Origin: Tahibacter aquaticus
GTDB taxonomy: Bacteria; Pseudomonadota; Gammaproteobacteria; Xanthomonadales; Rhodanobacteraceae
DNA: 64,000 bases
Assembly (NCBI RefSeq): GCF_004363655.1
Contig: NZ_SNZH01000014.1
Coordinates: 62,001 to 126,000, forward strand
Reading direction: 5' to 3'
The notes under the pieces were generated by a model. That model was not told the origin of the DNA, made no database searches, and saw nothing but the letters and a program-made list of their open reading frames with translations. Below, piece after piece: positions 21,118 to 32,320 of this stretch (position 1 is the stretch's first letter; every line of letters begins with the position of its first letter). Position numbers and translations under genes: made by a program.

Positions 21118-22275
21118 TTACGACTTGCCGTGGAACAGCTCGCGGCCGATCAGCATGCGGCGGATCTCGTTGGTGCCGGCGCCGATTTCGTACAGCTTGG
21201 CGTCGCGCAGCAGGCGGCCGGTGGGGAATTCGTTGATATAACCGTTGCCGCCCAGCGCCTGGATCGCTTCCAGGGTCACCTTGATCGCGTTCTGCGAGGC
21301 ATTCAGCAGGCACGAGGCCGGGTCGATGCGCGACTTGGTGCCGCGGTCGAAATCCTGCGCGACCATATAGGCGAAGGCGCGCGAGGATTGCAGTGCGGTA
21401 TACATGTCGGCCACCTTGGCCTGCATGATGCCGAAAGTGCCGATGGGCGCATTGAACTGCTTGCGCTCGCGCACGTAGGGCAGGGTGATATCCATTGCCG
21501 CCTGCATCAGGCCGATGGGCCCGCCCGACAGCACCAGGCGTTCCGTATCCAGCCCGCTCATCAGCACGCGCACGCCTTCGTTGACCTGGCCGACGACGTT
21601 CTGCACGGGAATCTCGCAGTCTTCGAACACCAGCTCGCAGGTGTTGGAACCGCGCATGCCGAGCTTGTCCAGCTTCTGCGCGGTGGAAAAGCCCTTCATG
21701 CCCTTCTCTACGATGAAGGCCGTCATGCAGCGCGAGCCGGCCGGACGCGGCGCCGTGCGCATGTAGACCAGCAGCACGTCGGCGTCCGGGCCGTTGGTGA
21801 TCCACATCTTGGAACCGTTGGCGACCCAGTGGTCGCCCTTGAGCTCGGCCTTGCAGGTCATCGAGCCGACCACGTCGGAACCGGCGCCGGGCTCGCTCAT
21901 GGCCAGGGCGCCGATCAGGTCGCCGCTGCACAGGCCAGGAATGTATTTCTTGCGTTGTTCTTCAGTGCCGTTGTTGAACAGGTTCTGCACGCACAGGTTG
22001 GAATGTGCGCCATAGGACAGGCCGACCGAGCCGGAGGCGCGGGAGATTTCCTCCATCGCGACCAGGTGGGCCAGGTAGCCCATGTCCGAGCCGCCGTACT
22101 CGCCCGGAATGGCCACGCCGAGCAGGCCCATCTCGCCGAATTTTTTCCACAAATCTGCCGGGAACAGGTTTTCGCGGTCGATCAGGTCGGCGCGCGGCGC
22201 AATTTCCTTTTCCGCGAACTGGCGCACCGAGTCGCGCAGGAGATCGAGTTCTTCACCGAGGGGGAAAGGACGCAT
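21118..22275 (-). CDS. ivd: isovaleryl-CoA dehydrogenase
   Basis: 385-residue acyl-CoA dehydrogenase that oxidises isovaleryl-CoA to 3-methylcrotonyl-CoA in leucine catabolism, with FAD. Signatures: [31 protein letters not shown], and [19 protein letters not shown]. The catalytic Glu is at residue 245 in [11 protein letters not shown], the position used by isovaleryl-CoA dehydrogenases rather than the C-terminal Glu of medium/short-chain enzymes, which fixes the substrate class. Its product is the substrate of methylcrotonyl-CoA carboxylase, whose beta subunit is 17 kb away in this window. It stands alone here. Confidence 0.92.
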   Translation of the reverse strand: MRPFPLGEELDLLRDSVRQFAEKEIAPRADLIDRENLFPADLWKKFGEMGLLGVAIPGEYGGSDMGYLAHLVAMEEISRASGSVGLSYGAHSNLCVQNLFNNGTEEQRKKYIPGLCSGDLIGALAMSEPGAGSDVVGSMTCKAELKGDHWVANGSKMWITNGPDADVLLVYMRTAPRPAGSRCMTAFIVEKGMKGFSTAQKLDKLGMRGSNTCELVFEDCEIPVQNVVGQVNEGVRVLMSGLDTERLVLSGGPIGLMQAAMDITLPYVRERKQFNAPIGTFGIMQAKVADMYTALQSSRAFAYMVAQDFDRGTKSRIDPASCLLNASQNAIKVTLEAIQALGGNGYINEFPTGRLLRDAKLYEIGAGTNEIRRMLIGRELFHGKS

Positions 22276-22557
22276 GCAGGGTTCACCGGAAAGGGGCGCA
22301 GAAACGCGATTCTAGCCGGCCCCAGGCGGCCTGCCTAATAGCATGTCCAGACAATTCGATACGCTGGCGCAGTGTTGCTTTTTCCAGGACTGCAGCGCGC
22401 CTTCCTGGCGCCGCCGCCACTCGCCATTGATTCTGACGCACCCATGCGTAAACGGGGCGGCCGAGTCCCTGCAGCGCAAGGACTCGGCGCGGTTGCGGAG
22501 GCAAGCCGCCGGGTACAGCAGCCGTCGGCGGACGATTGCCCAGTTTTTTCTTACGAA

Positions 22558-23268
22558 TCAGCTGTCGTAGTGAATGACCGGCCGGCCGTTCAATGGCTGG
22601 ACCTTGCGGTTATTGCGCTTGTAGTGACTGAGGAACGCATCGATCTGCGGCTGCGACATGGTTACCGGCGCGGGCAGCACATACCACTCCACGTTCTCGG
22701 TCAGCGGCGGCGTGGTGAGCGAACCCAGGTAATGGTAATAGCCGCGCTGTTTGGGCAGCAGGGTGGCAATGTCGATACTGTGCTGGGCCGGTGCCGCGCC
22801 GGGCTTGAGGTCGTCGAGGATGGTTTGCGCGGCGGTATTCGCGGCGCCTGCCTGGAACATCACGCCGACCACGGCCAGGCGGCCGTCCTGCGCCTTGAAC
22901 ACGAAATGTCCTTCCAGCGGGTAGTGCTTGCCGTCGATGCTATGTTCGCTTTCCGAGTGGAAATGGAACTGGGCCAGGCGGAAATGGCGGCCGCGGATCA
23001 TCGCCTCGGTGGAATGCGAGTCCACCTGCACGGCATGGCCGTTGTCTTCCACTTTGTCCACCGGCGTCACCGAATGCCAGATCTGCAGACCCTGCGGTTC
23101 GTTGTCCTCGGCCGTTTCGGCCTTGGCGGTGACGATGTCGATCGGCGACTGCGCCTTGTCCAGCGCGGCAGGCCATTTGTCCTGGTGTTCGTAGTCGAGC
23201 TTGCCTTCGTTGGCGAAGGCGGCAGCGGTAAGGCAGCAGAGCAGGGCGGCGAGTAGCGGAGATCGCAT
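22558..23268 (-). CDS. alpha-class carbonic anhydrase, exported
   Basis: 236 residues with a signal peptide (residues 1-19). It interconverts CO2 and bicarbonate in the periplasm. Zinc ligands are the two His of the FHFHSESEH segment and the His of LEGHFVF; QSPIDI near the N-terminus and SLTTPPLTENVEW near the C-terminus are typical alpha-class motifs. All catalytic residues appear intact. It is a single gene with 250-280 bp of empty sequence on both sides. Confidence 0.94.
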   Translation of the reverse strand: MRSPLLAALLCCLTAAAFANEGKLDYEHQDKWPAALDKAQSPIDIVTAKAETAEDNEPQGLQIWHSVTPVDKVEDNGHAVQVDSHSTEAMIRGRHFRLAQFHFHSESEHSIDGKHYPLEGHFVFKAQDGRLAVVGVMFQAGAANTAAQTILDDLKPGAAPAQHSIDIATLLPKQRGYYHYLGSLTTPPLTENVEWYVLPAPVTMSQPQIDAFLSHYKRNNRKVQPLNGRPVIHYDS

Positions 23269-23515
23269 GGTCTAACTCCAAGTTTGGGGAGAACAGCGCG
23301 GCGCAGTGTAGGCATCTGGCTGCAGCGCCGAATCGGTAGCATGGCGGATACACCCGCAGGGGTTTTCCTGCTGGCGCGGTATCGGCGGCGATTTCACAAC
23401 CGCCACTTTTTTCGCCGGGCCGGCCGGTGGCGGCAGGCGCGGCAAGGTTGCGAGCAAGGACGACATGGCAAGGCACTGCGCACCGGCAGGACTGGCGCGA
23501 AGTGCCTTGTTCCGA

Positions 23516-24493
23516 CTACCAGCGAGCCCAGTTCGCCACGGGGAAGTTCTGTTCGGCCTGAGCGATCACCGCCGACACGGCGGTGAGGCCGCCGACCGCG
23601 ACCAGGCGGCGCGAGGTATGCCAGTTCAGGTCGTCGATGACCGGGGCTCCCGGGTTGTCGCCGAGTATCGACATCAGCACCAGTTCCTGCGTAGCGCCCT
23701 GGCGGTGGCTCGCATAGACCCGCGTGCGCTCGTGCGCATAAAAGCCCATGCACGTGCCCAGGTGCGGGTTCTCTACTGCATCGGGCCGGTCGCACAGGGC
23801 GATGGCGCGGCCTTCGCGATCGAAGTTGGTCAGCAGCGGCCACTGCAAGGTGTCGTGGCTGGGGCCGCCGGCTGTGTTGGCGTTCATGCGCAGGAAAATG
23901 GTGCCGTCCAGGGTGTTGGCATCGTCGCTGTAATAGGCATAGCGCAGCCAGTGGATGTCGAGGAAGGCGACGGGCAGTTCGGACAGTGCCTTGACCAGGT
24001 TCGGCGCACTGGCTTCGCGGCGTACCGACATATCCAGCACCATGCCTTCGCGGGCCAGGGCAACGCCGTCGCCGAGGGTGACGCCGAAGTTCATGTCGTA
24101 AGGCGCCAGACCGCCCGGACCCTGGCAGCCCAGCACGGGCGGTTCGTTGTACAGGCGCGGGTCCAGGCCCAGCAGAATGCCGTAGGCGGCCGGTGTGCCG
24201 ATAAGGGCGCCGTTCCAGTCGGGAATGACACCGGTCAGAGGCGACGGAATGCCGGCACAGTCGCCACCCTGGGTAGGGTTGTAGGCGTCGCCTTGGCTGC
24301 TGCGCGTCGCCATCTGGAAATCGGCGCCGATATTGTCGTGCGGCACGGCGACGCGGCCCAGAATCCACATGCCGGTGATCATCGGCGTGTTGTAGTCGTA
24401 CAGGCGGACCCTGATGATCCCGTTGTCTTTCTCGTACGCGGCTGCAGCCACGCCGGAAAACACCAGTGCTGCCACCATCAACAGCTGTTTCAT
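23516..24493 (-). CDS. secreted protein of unknown function
   Basis: 325 residues. The start at 24493 has GGAGAC just upstream and gives a signal peptide (MKQLLMVAALVFSGVAAAA). The mature protein is acidic and aromatic with several Cys (AGIPSPLTG region, VLGCQGPGG, ALCDRPD, GTCMGFYAH), suggesting disulfides in the periplasm or outside the cell. I do not recognise a family. It has about 520 bp of non-coding DNA upstream and no obvious operon partner. Confidence 0.75.
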   Translation of the reverse strand: MKQLLMVAALVFSGVAAAAYEKDNGIIRVRLYDYNTPMITGMWILGRVAVPHDNIGADFQMATRSSQGDAYNPTQGGDCAGIPSPLTGVIPDWNGALIGTPAAYGILLGLDPRLYNEPPVLGCQGPGGLAPYDMNFGVTLGDGVALAREGMVLDMSVRREASAPNLVKALSELPVAFLDIHWLRYAYYSDDANTLDGTIFLRMNANTAGGPSHDTLQWPLLTNFDREGRAIALCDRPDAVENPHLGTCMGFYAHERTRVYASHRQGATQELVLMSILGDNPGAPVIDDLNWHTSRRLVAVGGLTAVSAVIAQAEQNFPVANWARW

Positions 24494-24966
24494 GCAAGTC
24501 TCCTTCACTGGAATGCCGGTCGGTATTCCCCTTTGCGGCGCCGGCTCGCCGTGTTCTTCTATCCCGACCGCAGCGGCGCATGCGATGCAGTGGGCACCGG
24601 ACCGCATGTGGTGCCAGCGCCTGCCGTTGCGACGCGCACAGACATGTGTTGTCGAAAATAAATTACTAATTTTATTTTTACAGGATGCTGCACGGACTCG
24701 CCTTGGCAGCGTTGCCGCCGAAGCTAGCACGGCATGCATACATTCGGCAGTACTTGGAGAGCGGGCGCCGACCCTGCGCAGAGGTCGGCCATAGCGATGT
24801 CAGACAACCGTGGAGAGGGGGGGCTCAGAGCGGTTCGGTGCTGTCATGCAGGCAACGGCGCCGGCCATCGACTGAGGCTATTGCGACGGCGCAGAGGCCG
24901 GTGAAGCCGGCGTTCGCGCGGCGTACGTGGCGCGGCGGCAGAGGGAGCGTCAAGCGCAGGGAAGGA
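24494..24966. other. intergenic region, promoter side of the secreted unknown
   Basis: No gene seen. An AT-rich island in otherwise GC-rich DNA (AAATAAATTACTAATTTTA, about 24656-24675) lies about 165 bp upstream of the start of the secreted protein and is the most promoter-like sequence here. The rest is featureless. Confidence 0.45.
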
Positions 24967-25002
24967 GCCGCTGCCGTATCGATGCCTGGATACGGCAGCG
25001 GC
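24967..25002 (-). terminator. 14-bp stem hairpin after the amino acid dehydrogenase
   Basis: GCCGCTGCCGTATC (24967-24980) pairs perfectly with GATACGGCAGCGGC (24989-25002) around an 8-nt loop, 12 nt after the stop codon at 25015. On the minus strand no T-run follows, so it may stabilise the mRNA 3' end rather than act as a classic intrinsic terminator. Confidence 0.6.
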
Positions 25003-25014
25003 GGTATTGCGGTG

Positions 25015-26118
25015 TTACTGGCCGCGCATGCGGCCGAGGAAACGCGTCTGCTGGTTGCCCATGTGCGGCAGCTTGATGCGGCCGATGGCGCTGATGCGTT
25101 CTTCCGCCATACGGTCGGCGGCCTTGTAGGTCGGAATGCCGTCGCGCGCGGCGATCTGGAAGATCTTGCCCAGGTTGTAATAGATCGTGCGCATCATGCG
25201 CATGGCGCGCTCGCGATTGTAGCCGTCGATTTCCAGCGACACGTTCATCAGGCCGCCGGCATTGACCGCGTAGTCGGGCGCGTAGAGGATGCCGCGCGCT
25301 TCCACTTCGTCGCCGATCGCATCGTTGGCCAGCTGGTTGTTGGCGGCGCCGCAGATCACCTTGCACTTCAGGCGCGGCAGCGTCTTCTCGTTCACCGTGC
25401 CGCCGAGTGCGCAGGGCGAATAGATGTCGGCCGGCACGTCGTAGATCTCGTCCAGTGCGACTGCTTCGCAGCCGAATTCGTCGACGCAGCGCTTGACCGC
25501 TTCCTGGTTGATGTCGGTGACCCACACCTTGGCGCCCTGCTCGCGCAGCAGCTTGACGAACTCCATGCCGACATGGCCTACGCCCTGCACGGCGTAGCTG
25601 TACTTGCCTACGTCTTCATTGCCGAACTTCACGTTCAGCGCGGCCATCAGGCCTTGCAGGGTGCCGAACGCGGTAAACGGCGAGGGATCGCCCGAACCGC
25701 CGTGGACCTGGTGCACGCCGGTGACGAACTCGGTTTCCTTGAGCACGTATTCCATGTCGTTGACGTCGATGCCGACGTCTTCGGCGGTGATATAGCGGCC
25801 GTTGAGCGAGTTGATGAAGCGGCCGAAGGCGCGGAACAGTGCTTCGGACTTGTCCTTGGACGGATCGCCGATGATGACTGCCTTGCCGCCGCCGAGGTTG
25901 ATGCCCGACACGGCTGCCTTGTAGGTCATGCCGCGGGACAGGCGCAGCACGTCGTTCAAGGCTTCCTGCTCGGTCTTGTAGGCCCACATGCGCGTACCGC
26001 CCAGCGCAGGACCAAGAACCGTATTGTGGATCGCGATGATGGCCTTCAGGCCCGCGTCCTTGTTGTGGCAGAAAACGACCTGCTCGTGGCCTGTCTGAGC
26101 GAGGGTTTCAAAGATCAT
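25015..26118 (-). CDS. leucine/valine-type amino acid dehydrogenase
   Basis: 367 residues of the Glu/Leu/Phe/Val dehydrogenase family, oxidatively deaminating branched-chain amino acids with NAD. The N-terminal domain has LGGTRMW and the catalytic lysines in RGMTYKAA and GINLGGGKAVI; the Rossmann domain has VQGVGHVGMEF; ICGAANNQLA and PDYAVNAGGL follow. Length and motifs fit leucine dehydrogenase. The start at 26118 (MIFETLAQTG) matches the family N-terminus; the open frame extends upstream without coding character. It could feed leucine into the pathway served by isovaleryl-CoA dehydrogenase and MCC in this window. Confidence 0.88.
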   Translation of the reverse strand: MIFETLAQTGHEQVVFCHNKDAGLKAIIAIHNTVLGPALGGTRMWAYKTEQEALNDVLRLSRGMTYKAAVSGINLGGGKAVIIGDPSKDKSEALFRAFGRFINSLNGRYITAEDVGIDVNDMEYVLKETEFVTGVHQVHGGSGDPSPFTAFGTLQGLMAALNVKFGNEDVGKYSYAVQGVGHVGMEFVKLLREQGAKVWVTDINQEAVKRCVDEFGCEAVALDEIYDVPADIYSPCALGGTVNEKTLPRLKCKVICGAANNQLANDAIGDEVEARGILYAPDYAVNAGGLMNVSLEIDGYNRERAMRMMRTIYYNLGKIFQIAARDGIPTYKAADRMAEERISAIGRIKLPHMGNQQTRFLGRMRGQ

Positions 26119-26229
26119 CGACGTACTACTCCGTCTGGAGACGCTCGATCTGCGCGCTCGGCGCGAATGGGCTGGCGCAAGGCAACGCGAAGATCGTGCG
26201 CTAAGTGACTGATTGGGATGACGAACAAA

Positions 26230-26259
26230 CCAACGCCCGCAAAAGGGGGCGGGCGTTGG
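26230..26259 (-). terminator. hairpin between the beta-sandwich gene and the dehydrogenase
   Basis: CCAACGCCCGC (26230-26240) pairs perfectly with GCGGGCGTTGG (26249-26259), 11 bp, 8-nt loop. Read on the minus strand it is followed by TTTGTTCG, the most T-rich tail among the hairpins in this window. It may end the gene that stops at 26483, or act as a leader attenuator 111 nt before the dehydrogenase start. The remaining intergenic DNA (26119-26482) shows no gene. Confidence 0.55.
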
Positions 26260-26482
26260 CGGCGCGTAGTGTAGCCCCGTACCCGTGTGGGTGGAACGCT
26301 CTAGGGGAGAACCGGCCGGATTTGCGACTGCGGCGCTTGTTGCTTTGCCGCATTTCTCCACTAAGAAGAGCCCGGGCCGTTGGCCGGTGGTATAGGGCGT
26401 CGCCGCCCCTTGAGCCAAGGGGGCTGCAAAAAGCGGTTGTCGCTGTTTTCTTTGCGGGTTGCGCAGTCCGGCAACACGGCGC

Positions 26483-27082
26483 TCAGGGAATGAAGATGCC
26501 CTTGCCCTTGGCGGGTTTCGGCGGCTTCGCCGGCTTGGCATCGTCGAGCGTCCGCACCGAGACGTCGTCGATCCATACCGTGCCCTTGTCGAGCAGGCTC
26601 AGGCCGATGATGACCTGCTGCACGTCGTGCGGCACTGTGGTGGTGACGGTGAATGTTTTCCACTTGTCTACAGTGCCGGTGACGTCTTCGCCGCGGATCT
26701 GCTGCAACAGGTCGCCGGTGGCGGCGGTGAAGTTGATATAGGCGTGGAAACCCTGCGGCCCCACGTCTTCGCTGCGCAGCTGGAAGCGGTATTCGATCTT
26801 GTGCCCGGCCAGCTGCGCGGCAGGGATGGACTGGTCGAGCGAGCCGAACACCTGCTCTTTCAGCCGGGTCAGGCGGAAACTGCGCTTGCCCTTGGCGAAC
26901 ACGTCGCCGACGGTGGTGAATTCGTACGAGTCCTCGCCCGAGTGCTGGCTGGCCCGCCAGCCGCCGACCGGGTCATGCACCGTAGCGGGCTCTTCGAAGC
27001 CGGCATTCTTCAGCCTGATCTCTTTGGCCGAAGCCGTGCCCGCCAGGGCAAGGGCGAGCAGCAGGGCGGTGCGTAGGGGCAT
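26483..27082 (-). CDS. secreted beta-sandwich (carbohydrate-binding-like) protein
   Basis: 199 residues with a signal peptide ([19 protein letters not shown]). The mature part begins LKNAGFEEP, then GGWRASQHS, and near the end TVWIDDVSV: the pattern of galactose-binding-like/CBM4-9 beta-sandwich modules, which usually bind glycans. No catalytic domain is attached; the C-terminus is a Lys/Pro-rich tail ([11 protein letters not shown]). Start 27082 has GGAG upstream. Ligand unknown. Confidence 0.75.
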   Translation of the reverse strand: MPLRTALLLALALAGTASAKEIRLKNAGFEEPATVHDPVGGWRASQHSGEDSYEFTTVGDVFAKGKRSFRLTRLKEQVFGSLDQSIPAAQLAGHKIEYRFQLRSEDVGPQGFHAYINFTAATGDLLQQIRGEDVTGTVDKWKTFTVTTTVPHDVQQVIIGLSLLDKGTVWIDDVSVRTLDDAKPAKPPKPAKGKGIFIP

Positions 27083-27259
27083 GCAGGACTCCGGGGCAAG
27101 GCGTGGGGCGAAAGGCGGATCATAGTGCCTGGCCGGCACCACTGCCGAGCCCAGTCCGGTGGCTGCAGTGCGGATTGGTCCGGACAACCGTGCCGCTGGC
27201 GCCTGCCTGCGCCGGGCTACAATGACGGTCTGACGCCACTTTCCGAGACGGGCCTTCCG

Positions 27260-30200
27260 ATGAGCACAGCTGCCAACCTCGTAGCGCCGCAGGATCTTTC
27301 CGCCGCCACCGGCCCGTTGCGCTTCGTCACTGCCGCCAGCCTGTTCGACGGCCACGACGCCGCCATCAACATCATGCGCCGGCTGATCCAGGCGCAGGGT
27401 GCGGAAGTCATCCATCTGGGCCACAACCGTTCGGTCGAAGACGTGGTCCGTGCTGCCCTGCAGGAAGACGCCGACGCCATTGCGCTCAGCTCCTACCAGG
27501 GCGGCCATGTGGAATATTTCAAATACATGGTCGACATGCTGAAAGAACGCGGTGCCGGCCATGTGCGTGTGTTCGGCGGCGGCGGCGGCACCATCACGCC
27601 GGAGGAAATCGCCGAGCTGCAGGCCTACGGCGTCGAACGCATCTACCACCCCAACGACGGCATGCACATGGGCCTGGTGGCGATGATCGAAGACGTGGTA
27701 CGCCGCGCGGGCCAGGGCCGGCGCGAACGCGAAGCCAGCCGCGGCCCGGCCCAGGCAGCGCTGCCCGCGCTGGACGACGAGATCGGTATAGGCCGCATCC
27801 TCACCGCCATCGAAAGCGGCGACTACAGCGAGGCCGAACTGGCCGCGCTGCGCAAGCAATGGAGCGGCGTGGCCGATTCGCGCTTTGCCCTGAGCGAAGA
27901 CCGCGGCGCACCGGTGATCGGCATTACCGGCACCGGCGGTGCGGGCAAGTCCTCGGTCACCGACGAACTGCTCAACCGTTTCCTGGCCAGCTTCCCCGAC
28001 ATGCGCATGGCCGTGATCTCGGTAGACCCGACGCGCCGGCGCACCGGCGGCGCGCTGCTCGGCGACCGCATCCGCATGAACGCATTGCGCAGCGCGCGCG
28101 TGTTCATGCGTTCCATGGCGACCCGGCGCCAGCACGTGGCGACCAACGTGGTGCTGAAAGACTGCATCGCCTTCCTGAAAAGCCTGAACTACGACCTCGT
28201 CATCGTCGAAACCGCCGGTATCGGCCAGTCCGATTCGGAAATCGTCGACCTGGTCGATTTCCCCATGTACGTGATGACCAGCGATTTCGGCGCGCCCAGC
28301 CAGCTGGAAAAGATCGACATGCTCGACTACGCCGAGCTAGTGGTGCTGAACAAGTTCGACAAGCGCGGCGCCGAAGACGCCCTGCGCGACGTGCGCAAGC
28401 AGTGGAAGCGCAACCGTGTCGCGTTCAGCATGAAAGACGAGGACGTGCCCGTCTATCCCACTATCGCCAGCCAGTTCAACGATCCCGGCATCAGCTGGAT
28501 GTTCGTCAACCTTTGCCGGCTGCTGCGCGAGAAGCTCAAGCTGGGCCAGGGCAAGCCGGGCGGCTTCCAGCCGCAGATCGACACTTCGCTGAAAGAGCCG
28601 CGCGCGACCGTGCTGATTCCCGGCAACCGTGTGCGCTATCTGGCCGAAATCGCCGAGCAGGGCCGCGGCATCAACGCGCTGATCGAATCCCAGGCCGACA
28701 TCGCCGATCGGGCCCAGTCGTACTGGCAGTCGCTGCAGGATCTGGGCGATGAACGCCTGCCCAAGGCGCTGGATCTGTATGCCGCGGAAGCGTTGAGCGA
28801 AGGCGACGACCGCACGCTGAAAACCCTGCGCCAGCGCTATAACGACGCGATCCAGTCGCTGTCTTCCGAAGGGCTGAAGCTGCTGCGCGGCTGGCCAGCG
28901 CGGCTCAAGAGCGTCACCGACGAATTCACCGAATACCAGGTGCGCGACAAGACCATCCGGGTGGAAAACTACCGCGAATCGCTCAGCCACCAGAAGATTC
29001 CCAAGATCGCCGCGCCGGCCTACAAGAGCTGGGGCGAGCTGCTGGTATTTCTGCAGAAAGAGAATCTTCCCGGCTACTACCCGTATACCGGCGGCGTGTA
29101 TCCGTACCGCCGCACCGGCGAAGACCCCATCCGCATGTTCGCCGGAGAAGGCACGCCCGAGCGCACCAACCGGCGCTTCCACTACCTCAGCGTAGGCCTG
29201 CCCGCAGCGCGCCTGTCGACCGCATTCGACTCGGTCACGCTGTACGGCGAAGACCCGGCGGTGCGGCCGGACATCTACGGCAAGATCGGCAACTCCGGCG
29301 TCAACATCGCCACGCTGGACGACATGAAGAAGCTGTATTCCGGCTTCGACCTGTGCGCACCCAGCACCTCGGTATCGATGACCATCAACGGCCCGGCGCC
29401 GATCATCCTGGCCATGTTCATGAACACGGCGATCGACCAGCAGGTGGAAAAATACCTGCGCGCCGATGGTGCGCGCTGGGATGCCGCCCGCGCCATCATC
29501 GACGAGATGTACAAGGACAAGCCGCGGCCGAACTACGGCGGCCTGCTGCCCGAGACCAACGACGGCCTCGGCCTGGGACTGCTCGGCGTGACCGGCAACC
29601 AGGTGGTCGATGCGGAAACCTATGCGCGAATCCGCGCCCAGACCCTGGCCACCGTGCGCGGCACCGTGCAGGCCGATATTCTCAAGGAAGACCAGGCGCA
29701 GAACACCTGCATCTTCTCCACCGAATTCGCCCTGCGCATGATGGGCGACATCCAGCAGTTCTTCGTCGACAACAATGTGCGCAATTTCTATTCGGTCAGT
29801 ATTTCCGGATACCACATTGCCGAAGCCGGCGCGAACCCGATCAGCCAGCTTGCCTTCACCCTGAGCAACGGCTTCACCATCGTCGAGTACTACCTTGCCC
29901 GCGGCATGAAGATCGACGACTTCGCGCCCAACCTGTCGTTCTTCTTCAGCAACGGCATGGACCCGGAATACACCGTGATCGGCCGCGTCGCGCGGCGCAT
30001 CTGGGCGCGTGCCATGCGCGAGCGCTACGGCGCCGACCCGCGCAGCCAGATGATGAAGTACCACATCCAGACTTCCGGCCGCTCGCTGCACGCGCAGGAA
30101 ATCCAGTTCAACGACATCCGCACCACCCTGCAGGCGCTGTACGCGCTGTTCGACAACTGCAACAGCCTGCATACCAATGCCTATGACGAGGCCATCACCA

Positions 30201-30760
30201 CGCCGACCGAGGAAAGCGTGCGCCGCGCCGTGGCGATCCAGATGATCATCAACAAGGAACTCGGGCTGAATTTCAACGAGAACCCCTGGCAAGGCAGTTT
30301 CATCGTCGACAAGCTGACCGACATCGTCGAGGAAGCCGTCTACAAGGAATTCGAGGCGATCAGCGAACGCGGCGGCGTGCTCGGCGCCATGGACACCATG
30401 TACCAGCGCGGCAAGATCCAGGAAGAAAGCCTCTACTACGAACACAAGAAGCACGACGGCAGCCTGCCGCTGATCGGCGTGAACACCTTCCTGCCCAAGG
30501 ATCACGGCGGCGACATCGTCACCGAGATCGAACTGATCCGCTCCACCGAAGGCGAGAAAGACCAGCAGATCGGCAATGTCGCCGGCTACCAGCGCAACCG
30601 CAACGACTACGCCGAAGACGGCCTGAAGCCGCTACAGGCCGCCGCGCGCGAACGGCGCAACGTATTCGCCAGCCTGATGGAAGCGGTGAAGACGCACTCG
30701 CTGGGACAGGTGAGCCATGCCTTGTACGACGTGGGTGGGGAATATCGGCGGAATATGTAG
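27260..30760 (+). CDS. icmF: fused isobutyryl-CoA mutase IcmF
   Basis: 1166-residue fusion. Residues 15-150: cobalamin-binding domain with the DGHD lower-ligand motif (about 30). Residues 210-420: MeaB-like G-protein chaperone with P-loop GTGGAGKSS and [13 protein letters not shown]. From about 590: acyl-CoA mutase TIM barrel with [37 protein letters not shown] and a C-terminal NPWQGSF. The enzyme interconverts isobutyryl-CoA and n-butyryl-CoA using adenosylcobalamin, its own G domain guarding cofactor loading. Start 27260 (MSTAANL) was chosen over an upstream frame extension lacking coding character. Some fused enzymes also act on isovaleryl-CoA. It is monocistronic here. Confidence 0.93.
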   Translation: MSTAANLVAPQDLSAATGPLRFVTAASLFDGHDAAINIMRRLIQAQGAEVIHLGHNRSVEDVVRAALQEDADAIALSSYQGGHVEYFKYMVDMLKERGAGHVRVFGGGGGTITPEEIAELQAYGVERIYHPNDGMHMGLVAMIEDVVRRAGQGRREREASRGPAQAALPALDDEIGIGRILTAIESGDYSEAELAALRKQWSGVADSRFALSEDRGAPVIGITGTGGAGKSSVTDELLNRFLASFPDMRMAVISVDPTRRRTGGALLGDRIRMNALRSARVFMRSMATRRQHVATNVVLKDCIAFLKSLNYDLVIVETAGIGQSDSEIVDLVDFPMYVMTSDFGAPSQLEKIDMLDYAELVVLNKFDKRGAEDALRDVRKQWKRNRVAFSMKDEDVPVYPTIASQFNDPGISWMFVNLCRLLREKLKLGQGKPGGFQPQIDTSLKEPRATVLIPGNRVRYLAEIAEQGRGINALIESQADIADRAQSYWQSLQDLGDERLPKALDLYAAEALSEGDDRTLKTLRQRYNDAIQSLSSEGLKLLRGWPARLKSVTDEFTEYQVRDKTIRVENYRESLSHQKIPKIAAPAYKSWGELLVFLQKENLPGYYPYTGGVYPYRRTGEDPIRMFAGEGTPERTNRRFHYLSVGLPAARLSTAFDSVTLYGEDPAVRPDIYGKIGNSGVNIATLDDMKKLYSGFDLCAPSTSVSMTINGPAPIILAMFMNTAIDQQVEKYLRADGARWDAARAIIDEMYKDKPRPNYGGLLPETNDGLGLGLLGVTGNQVVDAETYARIRAQTLATVRGTVQADILKEDQAQNTCIFSTEFALRMMGDIQQFFVDNNVRNFYSVSISGYHIAEAGANPISQLAFTLSNGFTIVEYYLARGMKIDDFAPNLSFFFSNGMDPEYTVIGRVARRIWARAMRERYGADPRSQMMKYHIQTSGRSLHAQEIQFNDIRTTLQALYALFDNCNSLHTNAYDEAITTPTEESVRRAVAIQMIINKELGLNFNENPWQGSFIVDKLTDIVEEAVYKEFEAISERGGVLGAMDTMYQRGKIQEESLYYEHKKHDGSLPLIGVNTFLPKDHGGDIVTEIELIRSTEGEKDQQIGNVAGYQRNRNDYAEDGLKPLQAAARERRNVFASLMEAVKTHSLGQVSHALYDVGGEYRRNM

Positions 30761-31352
30761 CACTCCTGATGCGCCAGAGTGCCGGATGTGGAGCGAAAAT
30801 CCGGCGCTACCCATGCATGAAGCAGGTGAAGCCAGCGACAGTGTCGAATAGCCCGGCGATTCCCTATTGCAGGTATTGCCGGCCTGGGCGCGATGCCGAA
30901 GCGTCCGTGCCCTGACCGTTGGCGGCGGAGGGCGGAATGCTGCGGCGTTTCGTTGTCGATGACGATCCTTTGGTCGCATTCTTCGAATGGATGGAAACTA
31001 TCGAACGGCTTTGCCCGCTATGGCCTGGGCAAGGCCTGACGACAGGAAACGATTTCCGAATGTAGCGGCCCGCACAGGTCGCTGGTTCCGCTTGACGGGT
31101 GGTTGCAACGATTGCCGCGGACTCGCGTTTATTCCTATGCCTCATTCGCTGCAGCAACACGATTGGCATGCGGCAGGCTTCATGCCGATCGTCGGCGTGC
31201 TGTCCCAGGCTCGCTGCGAAAGCATTGCGTCACTTGCGGAGGTCGACGCAACCGGGTCGCGCGAGTTGCCGGAGGGAGTACCCTCGCGCCGTCCAAGCGC
31301 GAGGCCCCCGGCTCGTTCTGCTACTGGCTTTTCTCACTTTCGGTACTTCCAC
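30761..31352. other. intergenic region after icmF
   Basis: 592 bp with no convincing gene. A possible hairpin, GCCGGAT (30781-30787) pairing with ATCCGGC (30799-30805), lies 21 nt after the icmF stop and could end its transcript. The frame that runs through it into the RNA ligase gene lacks coding character. Confidence 0.45.
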
Positions 31353-31934
31353 ATGTCCCAACAATCCCTGTTCGGCTTCGCTCCCGCCGAACCCACCGAC
31401 CGGCTTTTCCTCGCGCTGTTTCCCGACCAGGCCACGGCCACGCGCATCGCTGCGCTGGCGGCCGATGTCGGCAAGCGCCACAGGCTGGACAGCCGGCCGC
31501 ACCAGACCGATCGCCTGCATATCACACTGGTCCATATCGGCGACTGGGTTGGCCTGCCCGGCGACGTCGTCGAAAACACCCTGGCCGCTGCGGCGCGTGT
31601 GCGGGCGGCAGCCGTTGATGTGGCGATGGACGAAGTCGCGAGTTTCTCCAACCGGCGCAGCAAGCTGCCGGTAGTGCTCAAGTCGAGCCAGCGCAACGAA
31701 GCGCTGCATGCGCTGCGTGCCGGCATCGGCCGCGAACTGGCTGCTGTCGGCCTGGGCCGCTGCCTAACGGGCTCGTTCGAGCCGCATGTGACATTGACTT
31801 ACGCAGCGCAGAATGTCGCGGCGGAAGCGGTGGAGCCGATTGCCTGGACGGCGCACGAGTTCGTATTGATTCATAGCCTGCTGGGGCAGACGCGGCATAT
31901 TCCGCTGGGACGCTGGCCGCTAAGCACAGGCTGA
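31353..31934 (+). CDS. thpR: 2'-5' RNA ligase / RNA 2',3'-cyclic phosphodiesterase
   Basis: 193 residues of the 2H phosphoesterase superfamily. The two defining HxTx motifs are HITL (His56) and HVTL (His145), correctly spaced. These enzymes open 2',3'-cyclic phosphate ends and can join tRNA halves in vitro; their cellular role is unclear. The start at 31353 (MSQQSLFGF) fits the family; no clear ribosome site precedes it. Confidence 0.88.
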   Translation: MSQQSLFGFAPAEPTDRLFLALFPDQATATRIAALAADVGKRHRLDSRPHQTDRLHITLVHIGDWVGLPGDVVENTLAAAARVRAAAVDVAMDEVASFSNRRSKLPVVLKSSQRNEALHALRAGIGRELAAVGLGRCLTGSFEPHVTLTYAAQNVAAEAVEPIAWTAHEFVLIHSLLGQTRHIPLGRWPLSTG

Positions 31935-32320
31935 GTGGTAGTGCAGCGAGGCTGCGAATTCCGTCACGATGCGGCACGGTTTCCGGTAGGGCGCGATGAG
32001 CATCGCGAATGGCGCCGCGCGATCTGGCCACGGCGATTGCAACCGGCGCTGCACCGGAACACACGCGCCACGAATGCTTCCCGAGTCTGTCTGCCCGATC
32101 AGTTTCGCCTGTCGCCTGTACCAGCGCTGCGGTTTCGTGCCCGCTGGTTTCGACCGCCATCTGTATGCAGCGATCCCTGCGCATGCGGCGGAGACAGCAC
32201 TGTTCTGGTATCGACTGTTTGCGCCGGCGGCGTGAACGCGGCGCCGCCGGCGCCATGTCGAGGCATCGCAAGACATTCTGCGGAAAACACCGGTTGGGCA
32301 AGCCGCAGGCGAATTCCTGC
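31935..32320. other. intergenic region with a repeat copy
   Basis: 386 bp between convergent genes (RNA ligase and multicopper oxidase). It contains a dispersed palindromic repeat at 31986-32016 (separate entry). No gene is supported. Confidence 0.5.
31986..32016 (+). repeat. dispersed intergenic palindromic repeat, copy 1
   Basis: A 31-nt block beginning GTAGGGCGCGATGAGC and ending GCGCC. It matches 41517-41547 with two mismatches, and contains CGCGATG paired with CATCGCG. It sits between convergent genes, a usual place for REP-like sequences. Confidence 0.65.

Noticed and set aside
24685-26208. Plus-strand frame across the dehydrogenase gene
   Set aside because: Antisense of a well-supported enzyme and begins in non-coding DNA.
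28337-30505. Long minus-strand open frame opposite icmF
   Set aside because: The plus strand encodes a complete, motif-rich IcmF; the antisense frame has no recognisable domain.
27260-30760. IcmF as a type VI secretion component
   Set aside because: The name is shared only; DGHD, G-protein and mutase motifs show the cobalamin enzyme.
30987-31352. N-terminal extension of the RNA ligase
   Set aside because: The extra residues do not resemble the family, whose N-terminus fits the start at 31353.
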